From JARRJY01 sp037388705 (GTDB lineage Bacteria > Pseudomonadota > Gammaproteobacteria > UBA6429 > Thiohalophilaceae), in assembly GCA_037388705.1 (NCBI GenBank), contig JARRJY010000008.1, positions 1 to 44,896 of the forward strand: a DNA stretch of 44,896 bases, written 5' to 3'. This document shows positions 1 through 7,766 of the stretch, piece after piece. Each line of letters begins with the position of its first letter. The stretch's first letter is position 1. The translations under genes and the position numbers were made by a program. The notes beneath the pieces are model-generated. The model did not search any database. It worked only from the letters and a program-made list of their open reading frames with translations, and was not told the DNA's origin.

Positions 1-43
1 TACCGTCAAGAAAAACAAAATATAATGGGAATGAAATTAAGAT

Positions 44-217
44 TCATATAATAAACAACGTGGTTCTAAGCTTTTTAACAATTCCCAGATCAAAATATAT
101 CCTTAATATTGTAATTGGTGCTGCGACTAATAATGCCGCCAAAAGAAACAATACAAAAAGCACCCACGATTTAGGTTTGTCTCTCGGTATAAATGGCTTC
201 TTATTACTCTTATCCAT
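44..217 (-). CDS. putative small single-pass membrane protein (57 aa)
   Basis: This unlisted small reading frame starts at ATG 217 and stops at TGA 44. The product begins with a short Lys/Arg-rich segment of about 20 residues containing several prolines. A strongly hydrophobic stretch follows (about residues 19-40, rich in Leu, Ala, Val and Phe), then a basic tail. This fits a small inner-membrane protein with the N-terminus inside. No good Shine-Dalgarno is visible before the ATG; the upstream sequence is A/T rich. I do not recognise a family. A plus-strand frame covers the same bases, but its product has no recognisable feature. Real coding is plausible but not secure. Confidence 0.4.
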   Translation of the reverse strand: MDKSNKKPFIPRDKPKSWVLFVLFLLAALLVAAPITILRIYFDLGIVKKLRTTLFII

Positions 218-300
218 GTTTTTTTATAATATTTTGAATGTCCGCTTTGGGGTCGTAGCGGTCATTCATTTCTTAGTTTATTTATTATCCGCTTCACTGC

Positions 301-356
301 AGAACCGCCTTCGGCGTTTCATTCAGCATGCCCTGAACGCGCATTGCTTGTTCTGG
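301..356. repeat. short hairpin repeat, copy A
   Basis: Bases 302-309 and 313-320 form a stem around a TTC loop, with one mismatch. It is followed by ATTCAGCA, a CCTG at 332-335, and TTCTGGT at 350-356. The same arrangement occurs at 33428-33528 with different stem bases, which points to a small structured repeat family. Function unknown. Confidence 0.45.
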
Positions 357-372
357 TATGGGTCGTTAGACG

Positions 373-747
373 TCACGCATCTTTATTTTTTCCAAAGATC
401 TTGCTTGGATAAGCACCAAGTTGTTCACAGGTCTCAACCACAGAATTTTGCGCAGTTTGTGCTATTGCGTTAATCACCCCATCACGAATCAGTTCAAACT
501 GTTCATGCTCCCGGGGAACAAGGGTCTCTAAGCGTTCCTCGACAAGCTTACCATTGACCGACAAGCTGAATGCTCCTGTCTGCCGGTCTTCATTCCACAA
601 GTAGACCAACGGGGCATCTTCCCACGTTTCCACCTCATGTTCTGATTCGATCTCTTCTAAATAAACGGGGGTACACAGCATGGTGTCGTTACTGATCACT
701 GTTAGTAACTGCCTGGCGATTTCCTGACTATCAATATCTTTACCCAT
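373..747 (-). CDS. hypothetical protein (124 aa)
   Basis: The start at ATG 747 is supported by an AAGGAAA ribosome site just upstream on the minus strand. The product is acidic and soluble, with no signal peptide or membrane segment and two cysteines (about residues 25 and 107). I do not recognise a family. It lies downstream of oxyR on the same strand, but about 120 bp separate them, so co-transcription is uncertain. The central part alternates charged and hydrophobic residues as in a small alpha/beta protein. No function is proposed. Coding seems likely from the ribosome site and even codon use. Confidence 0.6.
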   Translation of the reverse strand: MGKDIDSQEIARQLLTVISNDTMLCTPVYLEEIESEHEVETWEDAPLVYLWNEDRQTGAFSLSVNGKLVEERLETLVPREHEQFELIRDGVINAIAQTAQNSVVETCEQLGAYPSKIFGKNKDA

Positions 748-865
748 GTTTTCCTTCGTGTTTTATTTAACTGTACAAGTTCTATCATCTGCCTGCCAGT
801 GTGATTACCTCTACGCATTCCTGCTTTGGAATTCGAATTAGCTTAAACATAGCTATTTTTTGAAT

Positions 866-1768
866 TTAGAAAAACACTTTCACAGGCAAGACCGATTTGA
901 TCAACTCACTTATTTCTATAAACGTTTCTTCCCGGTAGCTGTTTTTTCGATATATCATGCCAACACGCCGGTATGGCTTGGGATCAGAAAATTCAATGTA
1001 ATGAATCAAATCTGCCTTGCGTGTTGTGGCCGGCACAGCCAGTTCTGGTATTAATGTCATACCCATGCCTTCACCTACCATGTGGCGTAACGTTTCGAGG
1101 CTGGTAGCCTGGAATTGGGAAGACTCGGTAACATCCGCTATCACGCATGCGTCAAGGATATGGCCGCGTAGACAATGCCCTTCTTCCAGTAGTAATAATT
1201 CGTGTTTCGAAATATCACCCATCGTGATCGATTTTTGTTTGGCGAGTTTTTCGCTCTTATTTACCGCCAGTCGAAATGGTTCACGAAACAGGTCAAGTTC
1301 AGTGAATTCGTGAGCTTCTACGGGTAATGCCAGTATCAAAACATCCAGTTCTGCCCGGCGCATTTTCTCCAGCAACGGCCTGGTCTGATACTCATATAGC
1401 CAGATCTTGAGCCTCGGAAACTGCTGTTTCAGGGCAGGCATTATTATCGGTAACAGGTATGGCGCCAGGGTAGGAATAATCCCCACATGCAGGTCGCCGA
1501 CCAGGGGATCCTGAAAGTATTGCGCCATATCCTTGATGGACCGTGTTTCAGCCAGGATTTTGCGCGCCTGTTCGGCAATCGCTTTACCCGCCTGGGTCAT
1601 GGCAACCTGGCGGTTATTACGCTCCACCAGCAAAACACCCAGTTCTTCTTCCAGCTTTTTCAGCTGGCCACTGAGGGTTGGCTGACTGACAAAACAGCGC
1701 TCTGCCGCTCGGTGGAAATGCTGTTCTTCATCAACGGCAACCAGGTATTCCAGCTCTCTTAAATTCAT
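866..1768 (-). CDS. oxyR: hydrogen peroxide-sensing transcriptional regulator OxyR (LysR family)
   Basis: This 300-residue LysR-type regulator has an N-terminal winged helix-turn-helix (about residues 1-60, containing FHRAAERCFVSQPTLSGQL) and a C-terminal substrate-like sensing domain. Two cysteines sit at residues 199 and 208 in EEGHCLRGHILDAC. These are the same positions and spacing as the redox pair of E. coli OxyR, which forms a disulfide on peroxide oxidation, so the sensor chemistry looks intact. The gene is divergent from a DUF2061 gene and a peroxiredoxin-glutaredoxin gene, its expected targets. A match to the OxyR operator lies 36-72 bp upstream of its start, so it probably also controls its own expression. 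No strong ribosome site is visible before ATG 1768. Confidence 0.95.
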   Translation of the reverse strand: MNLRELEYLVAVDEEQHFHRAAERCFVSQPTLSGQLKKLEEELGVLLVERNNRQVAMTQAGKAIAEQARKILAETRSIKDMAQYFQDPLVGDLHVGIIPTLAPYLLPIIMPALKQQFPRLKIWLYEYQTRPLLEKMRRAELDVLILALPVEAHEFTELDLFREPFRLAVNKSEKLAKQKSITMGDISKHELLLLEEGHCLRGHILDACVIADVTESSQFQATSLETLRHMVGEGMGMTLIPELAVPATTRKADLIHYIEFSDPKPYRRVGMIYRKNSYREETFIEISELIKSVLPVKVFF

Positions 1769-1803
1769 AGTTCAGGATTTATCTATTAGCTCAAAAATCA
1801 ATG

Positions 1804-1840
1804 ATTGGTATTGTCTATCAGTATAGTAGAAACAAACGAT
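1804..1840. promoter_or_regulatory. OxyR operator (divergent oxyR / peroxiredoxin promoter region)
   Basis: The bases read ATTG-N7-CTAT-N7-GTAG-N7-CGAT. The known OxyR consensus is ATAG-N7-CTAT-N7-ATAG-N7-CTAT, so 13 of 16 defined bases match with exact spacing. It sits between oxyR and the divergent DUF2061/peroxiredoxin genes, where an activator and auto-repressor site is expected. Binding itself is inferred. Confidence 0.8.
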
Positions 1841-1910
1841 TTCAACAATTACTGGGATATCCCCATAATTCCTCCCGTAACAACAAGATTGTTGGAAGGA
1901 GGATAAAGCA

Positions 1911-2114
1911 ATGACCAAGACAATGAGTTTCGCCGTAGTGCACTTTAGCGTCGCCTTTTTGGTTGGATACCTGATGACAGGCAGCGTTCTCGTTGGTGGT
2001 GCTATCGCCCTGGTTGAACCGGCCATTAACACCGTTGCTTATCACTTCCACGAACAGGTTTGGAAACGAATTCAACGTGTTGAACAGCACCATGAACAAC
2101 ATGTGATTGCGTAA
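1911..2114 (+). CDS. DUF2061 family membrane protein
   Basis: This 67-residue protein has two hydrophobic segments (about residues 5-22 and 26-44) and a His/Glu-rich C-terminal tail. That is the usual form of DUF2061 proteins, in which a short helical hairpin is followed by a segment resembling HxxxxxWKR; here the tail reads HFHEQVWKRIQ. A strong AAGGAGG ribosome site lies at 1896-1902. The gene is the first of a probable two-gene unit with the peroxiredoxin-glutaredoxin gene 38 bp downstream, and it is divergent from oxyR with the OxyR operator between them. It may therefore be peroxide-induced. The molecular role of the family is not known. Confidence 0.75.
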   Translation: MTKTMSFAVVHFSVAFLVGYLMTGSVLVGGAIALVEPAINTVAYHFHEQVWKRIQRVEQHHEQHVIA

Positions 2115-2152
2115 CTTTTTAAGATTAAATGATTGATACAGGAGAAAAGAAA

Positions 2153-2896
2153 ATGTTTGAGAATCGTGAAGGTCAAAATATACCACAGGTTACATTCCGT
2201 ACTCGTCGCAACCACGAATGGGTCGATGTAACAACAGATGATGTGTTTAAAGGTAAAACGGTAATTGTATTTTCACTGCCAGGTGCCTTTACACCAACGT
2301 GTTCATCAACACATGTACCACGTTATAACCAGTTAACACCAACATTTAAGAAGCACGGTGTCGACGAGGTAATCTGTATCTCAGTTAACGATGCTTTCGT
2401 TATGAATGAATGGAAGGCTGAACAACATGCCGACAATATTACCTTCATTCCTGATGGAAACGGTGACTTCACTGAAGGTATGGGTATGCTGGTCGACAAG
2501 GCTGAGCTGGGCTTCGGTAAACGCTCATGGCGTTACTCAATGCTGATTAAAGATGGTGTTGTCGAAAAAATGTTTGTTGAACCTAACAAGCCAGGCGACC
2601 CATTTGAAGTATCTGATGCAGATACCATGCTGGATTACATTGCGCCAGAAGCCGAAAAACCGGCTGATGTCACTATCTTCACCCGTGAAGGATGTGAGTA
2701 CTGCGTGCGTGCAAAAGGCATGTTAAATGAAACTGGTATGCAGTACGAAGAACTGGTACTGAATCACGATTATACGGAAGCGACCATTCGCGCGGTATCC
2801 GGCAAGTCTACCGTACCCCAGGTATTCATAAATGGTAAATACATTGGTGGCTCGGAAGACCTGGAAGCTTATCTTGCTAAAGATAAAGCGGCCTAA
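2153..2896 (+). CDS. peroxiredoxin-glutaredoxin hybrid (glutathione-dependent peroxidase)
   Basis: This 247-residue fusion has an N-terminal Prx5-type peroxiredoxin (about residues 1-165) with peroxidatic Cys50 in PGAFTPTCSSTHVP. A C-terminal glutaredoxin (about 172-247) has the CEYC active site (Cys181/Cys184), STVPQVF and GGSEDL glutathione-binding signatures. The glutaredoxin domain recycles the peroxiredoxin using glutathione, so the enzyme reduces peroxides in the cytoplasm. I prefer ATG 2153, which has GGAGA nine bases upstream, over the in-frame ATG at 2129. It is probably co-transcribed with the DUF2061 gene under OxyR and ends at a strong terminator. The gene just downstream is a dead glutathione reductase, the enzyme that would normally supply reduced glutathione. 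Confidence 0.95.
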   Translation: MFENREGQNIPQVTFRTRRNHEWVDVTTDDVFKGKTVIVFSLPGAFTPTCSSTHVPRYNQLTPTFKKHGVDEVICISVNDAFVMNEWKAEQHADNITFIPDGNGDFTEGMGMLVDKAELGFGKRSWRYSMLIKDGVVEKMFVEPNKPGDPFEVSDADTMLDYIAPEAEKPADVTIFTREGCEYCVRAKGMLNETGMQYEELVLNHDYTEATIRAVSGKSTVPQVFINGKYIGGSEDLEAYLAKDKAA

Positions 2897-2946
2897 GGGA
2901 AAGTATCCTCCCGTGCACTCCTGCCCTTCCCCTTTGGGCAAACCTT

Positions 2947-2976
2947 GGTGGCTCATTTATTGAGCCACCCTTTTTA
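2947..2976 (+). terminator. rho-independent terminator after peroxiredoxin-glutaredoxin gene
   Basis: A perfect 9-bp stem (GGTGGCTCA at 2947-2955, TGAGCCACC at 2961-2969) with a 5-nt loop is followed by a run of T. It separates the peroxide-defence unit from the gor remnant downstream. Confidence 0.9.
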
Positions 2977-2993
2977 GAACTCATGAGAATATT

Positions 2994-3430
2994 ATGAAAC
3001 AGCAGCAATATGACTTGATAGTAATCGGCGGCCTTGCCGTGGCTGAAAAAGCTGCTGAATTCGGTAACCGCGTGGCCGTCATCGAAGGTAACAAGATGGG
3101 TGGTACCTGCATTTATAATGGTTGTGTCCCAAAAAAGTGATGTGGTATGCCGCCAACCTGGCCCATGCCGTTGAGGATGCCAATGATTTCGGTATACCTG
3201 TGCAACGCGAAAAAACAGACTGGCAACAGCTGGTATCAGGATGCGAGAATTACATCAGTAATATAAATAGCTACTGGAATGATTATGTTGACAAGATTGG
3301 CATTGATCATACCCAGGGTTAAGCACGCTTTGTAAACCGTAAAAACCGTAGAAGCTGATGGCAAACAATATTCAGCTGACTATATTGTCATTGCAACAGG
3401 CGGCAAACCTATTGTTCCTCCTGTGCCTAA
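2994..3430 (+). pseudogene. gor: glutathione-disulfide reductase (or close flavoprotein disulfide reductase), decayed N-terminal remnant
   Basis: Reading across frames recovers the N-terminal third of a glutathione reductase-type enzyme: an FAD-binding start, the redox disulfide GGTCIYNGCVPKK, VMWYAANLAHA, and later SADYIVIATGGKPIVPPVP. There are several independent lesions. The glycine-rich loop is shortened to IGG-LAVAEKAA (normally IGGGSGGLAVAEKAA). One base is missing from the A run after CVPKK near 3130. An in-frame TAA lies at 3320-3322, where a residue is normally present, and further frame changes occur near 3340. Similarity stops at about 3428, so the NADPH and dimerisation domains (about two thirds of the protein) are absent. 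This is true decay rather than a single sequencing error. It sits directly after the glutathione-dependent peroxidase. Confidence 0.85.
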
Positions 3431-3506
3431 AGAACCTGCCAGGAGTGATGAACAACATCATAATGTGGGCAGTGGTATTGAATGGTAAGAAGCCAGTTAA
3501 TGTAAA

Positions 3507-3533
3507 CAGGTAATAGTTTTTAGCTATTACCTG
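3507..3533. terminator. hairpin between convergent gor remnant and aspartoacylase-like gene
   Basis: A perfect 10-bp stem (CAGGTAATAG at 3507-3516, CTATTACCTG at 3524-3533) with a 7-nt loop lies just past the stop of the minus-strand gene at 3539. Neither side has a strong T run, so it may act as a weak bidirectional terminator. Confidence 0.5.
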
Positions 3534-3538
3534 TGTAT

Positions 3539-4527
3539 TTAGCTACCAAGTGGATAACGTTCCATCAGGTAACACAGGCAATCCTGTTTTATGATCTTTT
3601 TATCCAGTGTCAGCATGGATGGCATAACAGGGATACTGGTTACCAGTTCTCCTTGCATGTTAGAGAAATATCGACTGGTTACATCCTTACCATGCTCATC
3701 CTTTACCAGCAAAGGAATATCTTCACTTATCGTTGTATTAGCCAGGCGTGTGCCAACAGGTAATTCGTTAAAATTAAGCCTATCAAGGTTATCAATAAAG
3801 CGTACATCAACCTGATCACCATTAAATCCAATACTAGTATCTTCAGGGATCTTCACTATTGCAACAGTATGGAACACATCAATATCCTGTGAGGCAATAT
3901 CATGATTAGGGAAATGATCAAGGTGTAAGCAAGCATTGACAAAGTTATAGGCATGTTCAACACCCGCCGTGTCTTCAGGTTTACCACACTCTACCGTTAC
4001 TGCAGGACAGTATTCTGCCATGGCCATAGATAATACTGAATCAGGACAGGTGAAAACAATGTTGCGAGGTGTAAAAAGTCCCTGTCAGTTTTGTTTACAC
4101 AAGAATAATGTGGATTCAGCCCGGTATTATTATGGATATCGACGGCTATCACCGGGTTTAATTTTTTTACTTCATCCAGTACCTGCCCGGCAATGCGGTG
4201 TTCATCACTGTCACCGTCAAGTTTCCATATACGGTTAAAGTCATGCTGCTCATCAAGCAGTCGTAATCCTTCGCGTGCCGCCTTTACGTTACCAATAAAC
4301 AGGCTGATTGACCTGGGTAAAGCCTTATCCTGATATTCTGCTAATAGCTTTTTAACGGCTTCCCAACCGGTATATTCATTGCCATGTAACATAATGGAAA
4401 CAAACAGAACTTCATCGCGTTGCCCCTGCAGGTTGATCAGGCTGGGACCAGGTAAGTATTTGTGTAACTCACTGGCCTCGCACTGTAATATGCCTTCAGG
4501 CAAATGATCGAATATTTCGAGTTTCAT
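3539..4527 (-). pseudogene. succinylglutamate desuccinylase/aspartoacylase family protein, frameshifted
   Basis: Two overlapping frames together make one AstE/aspartoacylase-type zinc hydrolase of about 330 residues. The first part (start ATG 4527) has the zinc ligands His48 and Glu51 in LHGNEYTGW, DFNR at about 96-99 and His132 in VDIHNN. The second frame carries the catalytic glutamate in AVTVECGKPED. Near 4030-4060 the protein runs ATLFSP in one frame, while the overlapping bases read IVFTCPDS in the other, as if about 10 bases had been lost between two similar segments. As written, the product truncates before the catalytic Glu. The gene precedes no other gene on its strand and follows the GCS2-type ligase by 13 bp, so the two were probably one operon. 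Substrate unknown. Confidence 0.8.
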
Positions 4528-4540
4528 TCAATTTCCCGTT

Positions 4541-5974
4541 TTAAATTGTCCACTCATGCACGGGCTCACCGGAGTTCTGTCTTTCCATATATGCCTTTAA
4601 CATTAGTGTCATATCTTTCCCATACTTATCGATAAAATGCCTTTGCCAGGTTGCGCCATTGGTAGCCTGTAATAATCGATGTTCGATTATTGATAAGTAG
4701 TCATTACTGTCATCGCTGGCTATACCTAACAGGTCAAGCCCCTGTTTAGCCATGGGCAACAATTTATCAAGGCACAACTCACGCATATTATACTGTTTAC
4801 CATCCAGCCATTGCATGTTGGCGCGCAGGCCATGTCGGGCCGCGTTGTAAAAGTTATCGCGTGCCTTATCGAATAACAGTTTTGACTCGGGAGCAACTTC
4901 CTCTTCTGCCAGTGCCGCTACTATTCCGTAATAAAAAGCCGCATTGGCAATTGTATCAACCAGGCTGGGACCTGCCGGTACAACCCGGTGTTCAATGCGT
5001 AGATGGGCCTGTCCATGTTCGTCGAAACCAATTAACGGTCGATTCCATCGCCAGATGGTACCGTTATGTAACCGCAGGTGGTGTAAACGCTCATCATCAT
5101 CCTGGTAGTCCACTGGTAACAGGATAGGATAATGATCAACATTCTCGTCAAAACATTCCAGTAGTGAGTTTCGTACATAACCACTACCAAAGGTAACCCG
5201 TTTAATGGGTCCAAACGCTGCACCACCATACCCACCAACGGCAACGGCCTGTTCAAAAACAGGAATACGTGTTTCATCCCACAGGTTTTTCTCAAACAGG
5301 AAAGGAGAATTGGCACTGACTGCAACCATCGGACCGGAAGCAATGATACTGGCATTGTAGAAACGTGCAGCCTTTTTCGGGGCTACCTGGATATGGATCT
5401 GAAAAGAGGTCGCTGCCGCTTCGAGCATTACATCACGATGAGTAACATGTAAGTGTTCAATGCCATTAATATCAAACACCAATGGCTTACCTCGGCGCTG
5501 GCGTATCACTTCACGATTCAGTGCGCGGTAGCGCGTCATTTTCGACATATTGGCCAGGTTAAGATCTTCATTTTGTAATGTTGGCAAAATACCTACCATG
5601 ACTGACTGGCAACCCATACCCTGTGCCGTCTGCTGGCAGGCTTTCCAGGTTTGTACCAGTTCACTATAAAGTGTCGACAGGGCATGGGCCCGCAGATCCT
5701 GCGGGGTACTATTGACTTCAAAATTGAAACTGGCCAGTTCCGGGCTGGCTAAAGGACTTGCCAGCTTTTGCAGGTAGGCTTCATTCAGTGGTGCTGGCCG
5801 GTAATTTTCATCGAGTAACCATGCTTCAAGCTCAAAGCCTGCAACCGGTTTTCTGTCATCCATCTTGTCCTGGGAAAACCACTGGTGTAACAACCGGTTT
5901 TCTTCCTGCAGTTTTCGCTGAAAACGTAAATAGTCTTCTTCGCTAAACTGCCCTACATCAATTTCTTCACCCAT
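4541..5974 (-). CDS. glutamate-cysteine ligase family (GCS2-type) carboxylate-amine ligase
   Basis: This 477-residue protein has the signatures of the GCS2 ATP-dependent ligase superfamily: AGFELEAWL near residue 45 and FNFEVNSTP near 84, both with glutamates that bind Mg-ATP in the family, and HLRIEHRVVPAGPS near 325. It is longer than the YbdK group (about 370). Such enzymes join an amino acid or amine to a glutamate-type carboxylate. Whether this one makes gamma-glutamylcysteine cannot be decided from the sequence. The next gene, 13 bp downstream, is an aspartoacylase-type amide hydrolase, so ligase and hydrolase may act on related small amides. The upstream neighbour murU ends only 7 bp away, suggesting one transcript from amgK onwards. 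Confidence 0.8.
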   Translation of the reverse strand: MGEEIDVGQFSEEDYLRFQRKLQEENRLLHQWFSQDKMDDRKPVAGFELEAWLLDENYRPAPLNEAYLQKLASPLASPELASFNFEVNSTPQDLRAHALSTLYSELVQTWKACQQTAQGMGCQSVMVGILPTLQNEDLNLANMSKMTRYRALNREVIRQRRGKPLVFDINGIEHLHVTHRDVMLEAAATSFQIHIQVAPKKAARFYNASIIASGPMVAVSANSPFLFEKNLWDETRIPVFEQAVAVGGYGGAAFGPIKRVTFGSGYVRNSLLECFDENVDHYPILLPVDYQDDDERLHHLRLHNGTIWRWNRPLIGFDEHGQAHLRIEHRVVPAGPSLVDTIANAAFYYGIVAALAEEEVAPESKLLFDKARDNFYNAARHGLRANMQWLDGKQYNMRELCLDKLLPMAKQGLDLLGIASDDSNDYLSIIEHRLLQATNGATWQRHFIDKYGKDMTLMLKAYMERQNSGEPVHEWTI

Positions 5975-5981
5975 AAATCCA

Positions 5982-6644
5982 TTAACCCAGACGTTGATTT
6001 AACTCGTCAAGCCTTTCAGGTGTACCAATATCCAGCCACTGCCCGGTATATTTTTCACCAGTTACCTTTTCCTGTTGCATTGCCTTTCTTAACAGCGGTG
6101 CCAGGGGTTGCTTGTTGTTCGGTAAGTTTGAAAACAAACCAGGATCATAAACACCGATTCCACTGAAGGTCAGCTTGTTATTACCTTCTGTATGCAGGTA
6201 ACCATTATCCTGCAGTGAAAAATCTCCTGCCGGGTTATGTTCAGGGTTTTCAACCATAACCAGGTGCGCCAGCCCGGCTGGTTTTTCAGGCAGGCGTGAA
6301 AAATCATAATCACACCAGATATCACCATTTACCACCACGAAGGGATCATTTCCCAAAAGACTCAATGCATTGATAATACCTCCCGCTGTTTCCAGTGCCT
6401 GCTCACCTTCATCAGAATAGCTAATTGTTACCCCGAAACGATTACCATCATCCAACTTATCCATGATTTGCTGGCCTAGCCAGGCGCAGTTAATCACAAG
6501 CTTGGTAATGCCGGCCCTGGCCAGTGCTTCAATGTGATATTCAATCAAGGCCTTGCCGGCAATCTTTAATAATGGTTTGGGTGTATTATCGGTCAAGGGC
6601 CGCATGCGTTCACCACGCCCGGCAGCCAGTATCATTGCCTTCAT
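5982..6644 (-). CDS. murU: N-acetylmuramate alpha-1-phosphate uridylyltransferase
   Basis: This 220-residue nucleotidyltransferase has the sugar-nucleotide signature AGRGERMRPLTDNTPKPLL at residues 8-26 and metal-binding NGDIWCDYDF near 109. MurU converts MurNAc-1-phosphate to UDP-MurNAc in the peptidoglycan recycling pathway of Pseudomonas-like bacteria, bypassing de novo synthesis (and fosfomycin-sensitive MurA). Identification rests on the motifs plus the immediately upstream AmgK-type kinase, whose TAA overlaps the murU ATG by one base (TAATG), indicating translational coupling. Mannose-1-phosphate guanylyltransferase-like annotation is the main alternative, but size and context favour MurU. 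Confidence 0.85.
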   Translation of the reverse strand: MKAMILAAGRGERMRPLTDNTPKPLLKIAGKALIEYHIEALARAGITKLVINCAWLGQQIMDKLDDGNRFGVTISYSDEGEQALETAGGIINALSLLGNDPFVVVNGDIWCDYDFSRLPEKPAGLAHLVMVENPEHNPAGDFSLQDNGYLHTEGNNKLTFSGIGVYDPGLFSNLPNNKQPLAPLLRKAMQQEKVTGEKYTGQWLDIGTPERLDELNQRLG

Positions 6645-7636
6645 TATGATTCCGCCGTTAATTCTGTATCCCGTGTTATCAGCTCAACAAACGCTGCAAA
6701 ATCAGATAACTGTGGGTAATTCGCTGCCACAACTTTAACATAGCCAAGCGTGCGCGGAATATCATCCAGGTATCCTGGCTTGCCATCACGATAATTTAAA
6801 CGTGCAAAAATACCGGCCGCCTTGAGATGTCGCTGTATTCCCATTAAGTCAAACCAGTATTGTAATTGTGGCAGATCGATATTATTTAAAATACCTGCCT
6901 GGGTGGCTTGTTGATAGTAACCAAACACCCAGTCTTGTACCTGTTGTAAAGGCCAGCTGATATAACAATCACGTAACAGGGAAACCAAGTCATAGGTTAC
7001 CGGACCTATCACGGCATCCTGAAAATCGAGTATGCCGGGATTATTTTTTTCACATAGCATCAGGTTTCGAGAATGATAATCACGATGTACCAGTACCCTG
7101 GGTTGTGACAAGGCTTCCTCCGCAAGTAGTGCGAAAGCATTATCAATCATGGCCTGTTGTTTATGATCAAGCTCGAGATTTAAATGCCGGCCAAGATACC
7201 ATTCACGAAAAAGTTCCATTTCGTTAAGCAAGAGTACCCGGTCATAGTCAGGTATGTTATTACCCTTGTAGGTTTGCATCCTGATTAATGCCTTAATAGC
7301 ATCACCATACAGGGCATCAGCAGTATCTGTATTCAGTTTATCCAGGTAAACCTGTGTTCCCAGGTCAGTCATTAACAGGAAACCTTGCTTTAAATCCATT
7401 TCCTTGATGACCGGCACATGCAGCCCCAGCTTATCCAGTATTCCTGATAAATGAATAAACGGTTTACAATCTTCTTTTCCCGGTGGTGCGTCCATAACAA
7501 TATGACTGCTGTCATTATGTCGTACCCTGAAATAGCGGCGGAAACTGGCGTCCGCAGATGCCGGGGCAATCTGGTAGTTACTGAATCCCAGCACCTGTTC
7601 CAGCCATTGCTGCAGCGCTTCAAACCGTTTATCCAA
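6644..7636 (-). CDS. amgK: N-acetylmuramate/N-acetylglucosamine kinase AmgK (phosphotransferase family)
   Basis: This 330-residue member of the aminoglycoside/choline kinase-like fold has the catalytic loop HRDYHSRNLM (about residue 183) and the metal-binding ILDFQDAVIGP (about 200). AmgK phosphorylates the anomeric carbon of MurNAc and GlcNAc, feeding MurU encoded directly after it. The two genes overlap by one base. The start at ATG 7636 has no long alternative. It is divergent from lptD, so cell-wall recycling and outer-membrane assembly genes face each other across a 130-bp intergenic region. Confidence 0.85.
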   Translation of the reverse strand: MDKRFEALQQWLEQVLGFSNYQIAPASADASFRRYFRVRHNDSSHIVMDAPPGKEDCKPFIHLSGILDKLGLHVPVIKEMDLKQGFLLMTDLGTQVYLDKLNTDTADALYGDAIKALIRMQTYKGNNIPDYDRVLLLNEMELFREWYLGRHLNLELDHKQQAMIDNAFALLAEEALSQPRVLVHRDYHSRNLMLCEKNNPGILDFQDAVIGPVTYDLVSLLRDCYISWPLQQVQDWVFGYYQQATQAGILNNIDLPQLQYWFDLMGIQRHLKAAGIFARLNYRDGKPGYLDDIPRTLGYVKVVAANYPQLSDFAAFVELITRDTELTAES

Positions 7637-7766
7637 GCAGGTTTCTCCTGTATCACAATTTAAGAAAAGATAGATGAGGTTATACCTTATATATTACAAT
7701 AAGTCGCGCTAGCTGATAACTTCCACCACTGGAATTATTCCCGGGGCCAGGACACAAAAAATAATA

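Noticed and set aside
60..473. Plus-strand frame of 137 codons
   Set aside because: It begins at GTG without a ribosome site, covers the hairpin repeat and the end of the 124-aa gene, and its product has no recognisable feature.
3122..3322. 66-codon frame read as a separate small gene
   Set aside because: Its sequence is the continuation of the glutathione reductase remnant after a frameshift.
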